Of a stretch of 25,756 nt of DNA, positions 19,691 through 25,756 are shown one piece after another. The stretch is taken from assembly GCA_051453625.1 (NCBI GenBank), contig JBOZIK010000001.1, positions 148,841,469-148,867,224 on the forward strand, written 5' to 3'. Both the position numbers and the translations under genes were made by a program. Each line of letters opens with the position of its first letter. Position 1 is the stretch's first letter. The DNA comes from Welwitschia mirabilis. Lineage: Eukaryota > Gnetophyta > Gnetopsida > Welwitschiales. The notes below the pieces were generated by a model that saw only the letters and a program-made list of their open reading frames with translations, was not told the DNA's origin and did not search any database.

Positions 19691-20745
19691 TTGGCCTAAA
19701 CCCTCATTTAAAGATATTAAAACTAGGGGTTAAATGCTTAAGATTTAAAAATATCCAACATGAATAAGAAAAATAAAATTTAACACCTTCTTAAGGATAT
19801 TAGTATCCCTTTGAAGAGTTACACAAGAGATAAAGTGGATGCTAAAATGATGGATCCAACATCCCAACCTTTAAACTCTTTCAACTAAGGTGAAATATAT
19901 GAAGCAATTTTTTTCTATATCAAGGAATGTCCTATCCTACCAACTTGTAGAGAAGTCATTTACAATGAAATTTGTACATTTAACAAAAGGCTAAATAACT
20001 TTTAAATAATCAACAATATCCTCAAAGAAATAATTAGTCTTTAACATCATTTAAACCTTTATTTAAAAATATATTTAGAAACAACAATTTTTAATCCATT
20101 CGTTACAACTATAATAGAAATGATTTCATAAAATATTCTAAGAAAGTATTGAAAAGAATGTAAGAAAATATCAATAAGAATTTATAAAATTAGAACAAGG
20201 AGTTGAAAACTTTAGTTGACATCCTATGAAAAATCATGTTAGAAAATCAAATATCTTGAGGACCATTTACCACCCAAACTATTTCAAATTCCAATGATTT
20301 GAAGAAAAATCAAAAAGTTGTCATACAAATTGGACATGGTGCAATTCATTTTGAAGAAAACTCTACTTATAATAATAAAGATAAGGAAGTGAATCATGAG
20401 GAAGATATTATAGTTCTTAATCAACCAAAAATTCCTCTAATACTCAATAAAAAATCCAATTCACAATAATTGAAGAAAAACGCTACTATCCATGGATGGA
20501 TAGATTGAAAACTACATTAAGTTATGATGAAAATTTGAAGATAATCACAAATGATGTTAGTATCAACTTGCTCTTTTAAATTTTCTTCAAGATAACTCAA
20601 AATACAACAAAATATAAAAATGATTATTGATAAGAAAATAAAAAATTATAATACCAAGTAAAGTTTTTATTTCTTAATCTCTTTTCAACTTGATTATGCA
20701 AAAATATCCTAAGTTTAAAGACACAAGGACAATCACAACATGTGT
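19691..20745 (+). pseudogene. Probable gag C-terminal/linker region, unreadable
   Basis: Lies between gag core and protease on the same strand. Only short pieces resemble the linker of Athila-type elements (LLNFLQDNSKYNK near 20.57 kb, in the usual AKFLKDxLSKK position). Many stops and A-runs. I see nothing else. Confidence 0.4.
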
Positions 20746-21100
20746 TGTTTTGTAGTATAATAAAAAGGTTAACAAATTATTAATTGACATAGGTAGAAGT
20801 ATGAACATCTTAACTTTACAAATTTATAAGAAGTTTAGATTGAAAGAAAGAATAAGAGAAACTAAAATAGTATTAGAATTGGCAGATTCAATAATCAAGA
20901 GATATATTAAAGAGGTAATATATCCTATAGATGTGGTTATTATGGAAGTAAACCATAACAAGGTATATCCTTTACTTTTAGGAAGTGATTTTTATGCAAC
21001 TATACATTATGCTATTGACACTCATAGAAGAATGATGAAATGTTATGTTAATAATAAAAAGTTTAGTATTAGAGTGTTTAATACACTTGAAAAGATATAA
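20746..21100 (+). pseudogene. Athila/Tat-like aspartic protease
   Basis: The longest intact piece of this element: the frame is open across the whole domain and ends in TAA at 21098-21100. It reads NKLLIDIGRSMNILTLQIYK, then IVLELADSIIKRYIKEVIYP, VVIMEVN, YPLLLGSDF and THRRMMKCYVNN. The family pattern is LxDxGAS-NLMPxxxxxxLG, LADRSxxxPxGxxEDV, PxILGRPFLAT. The flap and ILG-type motif (LLLGSDF) are recognisable. The active-site triad usually D[ST]G is DIG here, so it would not cleave. An internal ATG at 20801 is not the true start. RT follows after about 420 bases. Confidence 0.85.
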
Positions 21101-21519
21101 AAGATGAATTAACTATTAAAAAATTAGTAAGATCCTCTAGCTTAGTTCAACACCATCCTTTAAAAGAAAGGCTTCTTTCATTACATAACTCTACATTATT
21201 TGATGATGAAAAAGAGTAGTTCAACATTTTGAAAATTCTAAATTTTTCTAATCTAATAACCTTAATCAAGATCTCTTATATAATCCTTCACATGAAAAAA
21301 TACATTTTATTAGATAAAAATCCTAAGAAACACTTAATCATAAATCCTTATCTTTATCCTTCCACAGAAAAAGCCTTGATTTAACTTTTAACTTTAAAAA
21401 TAAAATATTTTTTTTAAACTTATAAAGATATAGCTGTCACATCTCTTCTTATTGTTATGTATAATATATACCTAGAAGATAACTCAAAACCCATTAGAAA
21501 ACCTCAATAAAGACTGAAA
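21101..21519 (+). pseudogene. Protease-RT linker, degraded
   Basis: Same strand and element. It contains an acidic piece (DDEKE near 21.20 kb) and many stops. Only its position supports the call. Confidence 0.4.
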
Positions 21520-22290
21520 CTAGTTCTTAATCAAGTACTCAATACTAAATGGATTAAACTTATGGTTGCTAAAATCATTTATGCTATCTTTAATAGTGAA
21601 TGGATGAGTAGTTTTATAATTGATCTTAAAAATGGGCAATGACGAGTATGCATTAATTTTAGGATACTTAATAATGTCATCAAAAAAGATCATTTATCCT
21701 TACCTTTTCTCAATTAAGTTCTTGATATAATCTAAGGTCATTCTTATTGTTGTTTTCTTGATGGGTATAGTAGATACAAGAAAGTTTTCATAACCACTAA
21801 GGATTAATCAAAGACTACTTTCACTTCTCTTTTTGGTACCTTTTCTTTTAAAATAATTTTCTTTAACTTATATAATTATTTAGGAACATTTTAAATACTT
21901 ATGATGGGTATTTTATCTAATATAATAGAAGGTTATATATAGATCTTTATGGATGACATTTTTATTTTTGGTGATTCCTTTGAACAGAACTTAAAATATT
22001 AGAAAACATCCTTAATAGTTGTATAAATATTGACCTTCATCTTAGTTGGGAAAAGAGTTATTTCCTTGTAAGATATGGGATTATACTTGGACATCATATT
22101 TATATCTAGGGCATTAGAATAAATCCTTTAAAAATTAATATCTTAAAGAATCTTCCTCCTCCAATTAATATCAAACAAGTAAGATATTTTCTTATCATGT
22201 TAGCATCTATAGAATACTCATTAAAGATTGTATCAAAATTTGTAAATCCTTTTATTACATCCTTGAAAAAGATGTCAAAATTATTTAGGC
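21520..22290 (+). pseudogene. Athila/Tat-like reverse transcriptase
   Basis: RT copies the element RNA into cDNA. The plus strand shows the gypsy RT blocks in order: SEWMSSFIIDLKNG, RVCINFRILNNVIKKDHL (family RVCIDYRKLNxATxKDHFP), LPFLN, CCFLDGYSRYKKV (LDGYSGYxQI), KTTFTSLFGTFSFK (KTTFTCPFGTFAFRRMPFGL), the catalytic FMDDIFIFGDSFEQ at about 21.95 kb, and LPPPINIKQVRYFL (LPPPTxVKxVRSFLG) with SKFVNPFITSLKK. Most blocks share a frame but at least two shifts and several stops are present. The first block of the active site has Phe for Tyr in YMDD, which is normal for this clade. Confidence 0.92.
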
Positions 22291-22309
22291 AAATTCTCAT
22301 TAAGATGCC

Positions 22310-22500
22310 TTTAAAAACATTAAGAATATGATCACTTCTGAACCTATTGTAATAATACCTAATTGAAATAAGGACTTCAAACTTATGTCTGTACTAATAA
22401 TATTATTATAGATGGAACTTTAGAATAAAAACATGATAAAGGATATAAAGTTCTTTCATACATTAGTAAAATCCTTTAACTATCATTGAAAAATAAATGC
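22310..22500 (+). pseudogene. Start of gypsy RNase H, truncated
   Basis: Follows RT directly. ITSEPIVIIPN and, in another frame, KGYKVLSYISKIL match the usual ITAPIIxxPDW and ...HVIYYASKTL of Athila RNase H. The middle with the catalytic Asp is not readable. Sequence identity is lost by about 22.5 kb and the copia LTR starts at 22720, so the integrase half is absent. Confidence 0.7.
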
Positions 22501-22703
22501 TAGTCATCATCGATCATAACCTTGTAGTGATCTAGATTTATCTAAGTCTACACTTAGAATCATTCTTCTATAAGGATATATATCACAAATTTAATTGAAA
22601 CATACATTATTATTACAATTTAGAAATAAAAGTAAAATAAAATAAAAATAATAAGTTGATAGAAAAGAGTAATCTTTAATTTATGATTCAAAGGAATAAA
22701 AAT
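22501..22703. other. Short A-rich junction
   Basis: Between the last RNase H codons and the copia LTR. It is A-rich (AAAATAAAATAAAAATAATA at about 22633-22652), with no gene. Confidence 0.4.
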
Positions 22704-22717
22704 GCTCTAAGGATCTA
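22704..22717 (-). other. Possible degenerate primer binding site
   Basis: The plus strand reads GCTCTAAGGATCTA then ATTG, close to GCTCTGATACCAATTG with a 3-base insertion. If real it means the LTR at 22720-24167 once also had an internal region on its left. It may be chance. Confidence 0.3.
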
Positions 22718-22719
22718 AT

Positions 22720-24167
22720 TGATAGGATCAAAAACCCTGGGGGGTGTGTGAATAGGTTCTTTAAATATCCAATATAATGTTCTAAAAGAATTCAAACTGA
22801 AATAAATACTTGCATACAAAAATAAACTAATCTAAAATGTGCATAGTAAGAGAAAAGTAATGAAAGTAAAAAAATCAAAAACTGAAAGCATAAAAATACC
22901 AATTTGATTCAAGCCAGATTTATAGTAGTTTAAAAAACCCCCTACTCCACTTTCAATGATCAGCTTATCCCCAAGATACATCTTGGATCTTTGTTACTCC
23001 AGTAATTATTCCAACTTCACCTAAAACCTTTACAAATGGATTTTTCTAGGATAAGTATCAACCTTTAAAATAGAATTTTCAAGGCTTAGTCTCAACCTTT
23101 AGAACAAACATTACAAGGCTTAGTCTTAACATCAGTGAATATGATGGAGTTTTCCTCCTATAGAAGTAAAGCAAGTGACACTCTTAATCCAATCTTGAAT
23201 GTAGAAAGTACACCAATAGTGGATCTTCTTTGGTCAAAAATATGGATGCCAAGATATAAAAGTGGAAATTAACTAAATACAATGCCTTATCTTTCAGATC
23301 TGATATATTTATCTAAATGAAATCTATTCCAAAATATCATTTAGTCATCTATGTATTAACTATTTATAATGGAAGGATTTTAGGGCTTATTACATTTGAA
23401 ATTACTTTCAACGACTATAAAAGGCTAAAAAATGACTACCCTATAATAACATAATAGATACATAACATTTTTAAAAATTTATTTTCTGTTCCATCCAGTC
23501 GACCCCACAAAAATTTAGTTGACCTGATGTGGTATCATGAGTTACACAGGTCACTCGAGTAAGACATTTGGTCATCCCAATTTCTTAAGGCTTCCTATTT
23601 GGTTGACCCCATTTGGGTCAGGTTGATCCTCGTCTAGTCACCTACTATTTAATCGGTCACTCAGTCCTCTGATAAAAAATCTTTTCAGTTTCCTACATTA
23701 AGTCCAGTCTATCCCTTAAGATGTCCAGTTGATCCCATGATAATCGGTTTAGGCATATTAGCTACACAGTGCTCTAGTCTGGTTGACTCCTTATCATTTA
23801 ATTTGAAAGTACTATTTCTTAGGTCCTCAAATTTGGTCAACCTCATAAAGATCTAGTCAATCCCTTTCCATTTGATTTAGGGATTGGTTTTTGAGGTTAC
23901 AGGTCTAATCGACTACATCAAAATTTGGTTAGCCCCTCTAGATACAGTTCATTTTTCTATCTGCTTTAGATGTGGTCAACCCCTTGAAAATCTAGTCGAC
24001 TTTATCTTTAGGGTAAATAAAATGATAGATTTCTAGTACTCAGAAGTTAATGATTTTAGTTACATCTTTCGACCTGTAAGCAATTTAACATCTTCTGCAT
24101 TAAATATGCAAAATTAGCTATACAGAAAACATTAGTTTGACATCAATTGGTAAAACATAGTCCAACA
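22720..24167 (-). repeat. SIRE/Maximus-like copia LTR
   Basis: From TG at 22720 to CA at 24167. On the minus strand it starts TGTTGGACTATG after a GGGGGAGA polypurine tract and ends with CCTATTCACACACCCCCCAG and TTTTTGATCCTATCA. The CCTATTCACCCCCC-type block near the 3' end of the LTR is a hallmark of this copia lineage. The length, 1448 bp, fits the lineage. Inside, 23495-24005 carries recurring TCGAC/TTGACC-type motifs. It is the 3' LTR of the element to the right and interrupts the Athila-like element to the left. Confidence 0.85.
23495..24005. repeat. Irregularly repeated GGTCGACC-like motif
   Basis: Variants such as AGTCGACCCC, AGTTGACC, GGTTGACCCC, GGTTGATCC, GGTTGACTCC, GGTCAACC, AATCGACTAC, GGTCAACCCC and AGTCGACTTT recur with uneven spacing. 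Each is near-palindromic. One looser cluster also occurs in the element body near 24.77-24.83 kb. Confidence 0.6.
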
Positions 24168-24180
24168 ATCTCCCCCTTTA
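24168..24180 (-). other. Copia polypurine tract
   Basis: The minus strand reads TAAAGGGGGAGAT directly before the LTR start TGTTGG, the standard junction of SIRE/Maximus elements. Confidence 0.88.
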
Positions 24181-24844
24181 ACATTGATGTAAGAAATACT
24201 TAGTTGTTAAACATTTAAACTCTTAGAAAATCTTCCCCTTTACAAAATGCCTATTTGCAAAATAATATTCCAATTAAAACAAGTGAAAGCATTTGAATAA
24301 ACAAATTTTGTGCTCTAGATGAAACAATTTAATATGCATACTTCAGAGTTTAAAAAGGCACAACTTTATAATAAACATAATGTGATCATGTAAAATGTAT
24401 TTATCATTGAAGCAAATATTACAAATTAAAAGTTATTTCCAATGTTAGAAAATTTTAACTATTTAAGATAGGTACTTAAGATATCAAAGGAAAACATATT
24501 TAGCATGTATGATTTTGAAAAGTACAAATATATTTAAGATACCAAATGAAACATTATTTTATGAATAAATATTTAACACATAAACAACAAACAAACAACA
24601 AAGAAACAAATAGTTCTCCCCTTTTTAACATCAATGACGAAGGAGAGAAAAAATAATTACCAAGAAATTAAAAACAATATAAATGATAGGTTAAAAAAAA
24701 ATAACAAGTTTACATTTTGTACTATTGCTAAGATAGGTATAAAACCTTGATTGATTGGGTGATCGAGTTAAAAACCAGTTGAACAACCTATTCTAGTCGA
24801 TCAAATAAAGAATTCAATCGATCATTTTTGAATTAGCTATAGGA
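24181..24844 (-). other. Spacer between copia pol and polypurine tract
   Basis: About 660 bases, A-rich, with no readable env-like ORF. A second polypurine-like block sits at 24615-24626. Confidence 0.55.
24615..24626 (-). other. Second polypurine-like block
   Basis: The minus strand reads AAAAAGGGGAGA preceded by TTGATGTT. This repeats the context of the main tract (ATCAATGTTAAAGGGGGAGA). It is probably a duplicated or relocated tract. Confidence 0.5.
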
Positions 24845-25580
24845 TGACGAAAGAACCCCCAGTTCATTTCTAAGATAAAGAAAAGTGCTAAAATTTAGAG
24901 GTTTAGTAAAAATATCTACTAGTTCTTGGTCTGAAGTTATAAAATTCATAGAAATATGTCCTTTTTCAACTTGATCTCATAGGAAATGATGTTTTAGCTT
25001 AATATGCTTCATTCGTAAGTTTTGAACTAGATTTTTCTATATATTGATAGTACTTGTGTTGTCACCGAAAATAGAAACTTGGCCAAAATTAATACCAAAA
25101 TCTCTTAACATTTCTTTCATCCATAAGAGGTGACTGAAACAACTACTTACTGGAATATACTCAACTTCTATAGTAGAGAGAAAAATAGAGTTTTATTTCT
25201 TGCTTACCCATCCTACCAAAAATGAACCTAGAAGCAAGTAATTTCCCCTTGTGCTTTTTCTATCATCTTTGCATCTAACCCAATCTGCATCATTATAACT
25301 TACAAGTTTAAAAGATGTCTCAATGGGATACCATCAGCCAAAATCACATGTACCCTTTACATACCTAATTATCCTTTTAACTGCTTAAAGATGTAACTCT
25401 TTTGGTTGGGATTAATATTTTGCACAAGCTCCAATACTAAACATGATCTCTGATCTACTTGTAGTTAAATATAATAAACTACCAATCATACTTCTATAAC
25501 ATTTTTGATTTACTGATTTACCATTTTCATTCAAACTTACTTTACATGTTGTAGACATGGGAGTGTCAGTTGTTTTTACA
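24845..25580 (-). pseudogene. SIRE/Maximus-like copia RT end and RNase H
   Basis: One minus-strand frame of about 245 codons, broken by a handful of stops and no frameshift that I can see. In order: DTPMSTTCKVSLNENGK, YRSMIGSLLYLTTSRSEIMF, AVKRIIRYVKGTCDFG, KLVSYNDADWVRCKDDRKST, LSTIEVEYIPVSSC, HLLWMKEMLRDFG, GDNTSTINI, DQELVDIFTKPLNF, LRNELGV. These match the C-terminal part of Ty1/copia polyprotein (RT thumb/connection then RNase H with DADW, SxxEAEY and DNxSAI motifs). Stops sit where Gln, Arg or Trp codons are expected. The upstream RT, integrase and gag are missing beyond about 25.58 kb, where homology ends abruptly. Confidence 0.92.
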
Positions 25581-25589
25581 TTTGTTGTG

Positions 25590-25756
25590 GTGTGAATTTA
25601 TGCAATCCTAAAGCTCTTTAGTTAAACTTGTAAATTATATAACTTGTAAAAAAACACACGCTAGTATAGACGGGAGTTTACCTAAATGTCGTAATCCCAA
25701 CGAAGGCACTAGGCTCAGAGTTAGAGAATTGATTTCCAAGGGTAGTTTTGGTATTT
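25590..25756. other. Unassigned end of window
   Basis: Copia similarity stops. The last ~100 bases are less AT-biased (GCTAGTATAGACGGGAG, CCCAACGAAGGCACTAGGCT) than anything else nearby. It may be the edge of another inserted element. No ORF or RNA gene recognised. Confidence 0.4.

Noticed and set aside
22106-22300. 64-codon minus-strand ORF
   Set aside because: Antisense shadow of the Athila-like RT end.
20746-22500. Endogenous pararetrovirus instead of a retrotransposon
   Set aside because: Protease, RT and RNase H blocks match Athila/Tat gypsy elements; no movement or coat protein motifs are seen.

Overview
The window looks like nuclear DNA of a flowering plant, read from a draft scaffold. 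It is very AT-rich, has five runs of N, shows no prokaryotic gene organisation, and carries plant-type Ty3/gypsy and Ty1/copia retroelement remains with tRNA-iMet-type primer sites. I recognise no intact host gene. Almost everything identifiable is decayed retrotransposon sequence, so this reads as a repeat-rich intergenic block. The exact species cannot be told from the sequence.

Layout. 1-759 is a piece of a repeat (family A) that recurs at about 17.9-18.65 kb. From 785 to 12263 lies a set of related minus-strand Ty3/gypsy chromovirus pieces (family B). There are three LTR copies: 785 to about 2.65 kb (truncated), 7585-10251 (complete, 2667 bp), and 12116-12263 (end only). The central LTR has a polypurine tract and the pol 3' end (RNase H, integrase, chromodomain) on its right, and a primer binding site on its left. 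It therefore sits between two internal regions, as in an LTR-internal-LTR-internal-LTR recombinant. The left internal region (2676-7581) keeps only a worn chromodomain end. The rest is unrecognised sequence, including a 96-codon ORF at 4768-5058 and an exon-like block at 7082-7228. The right internal region loses gag, protease and RT in a 100-N gap of probably unknown true length.

12264-18647 is a plus-strand unclassified element. It has a long unassigned leader with a GA microsatellite, then a decayed ORF in three frame segments whose 3' end is tandemly duplicated. Its in-frame stops are mostly TAG at former CAG codons. A polypurine-like stretch and a probable 1.07-kb LTR (family A) follow. 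18648-22700 holds a plus-strand Athila/Tat-like Ty3/gypsy internal region (gag, protease, RT, start of RNase H), cut off by a copia LTR. 22720-25580 is the 3' half of a minus-strand SIRE/Maximus-like Ty1/copia element: LTR, polypurine tract, a spacer, and the RT end plus RNase H. The last ~170 bases differ in composition and are unassigned.

The genes do not work together as a pathway. What the window records is nested and recombined retroelements decaying by C-to-T change. The points most worth a second look are the shared-LTR array with a non-autonomous left unit of unknown content, the unclassified ORF with TAG-biased decay, and a 642-N gap whose flanks repeat the same 48 bases.
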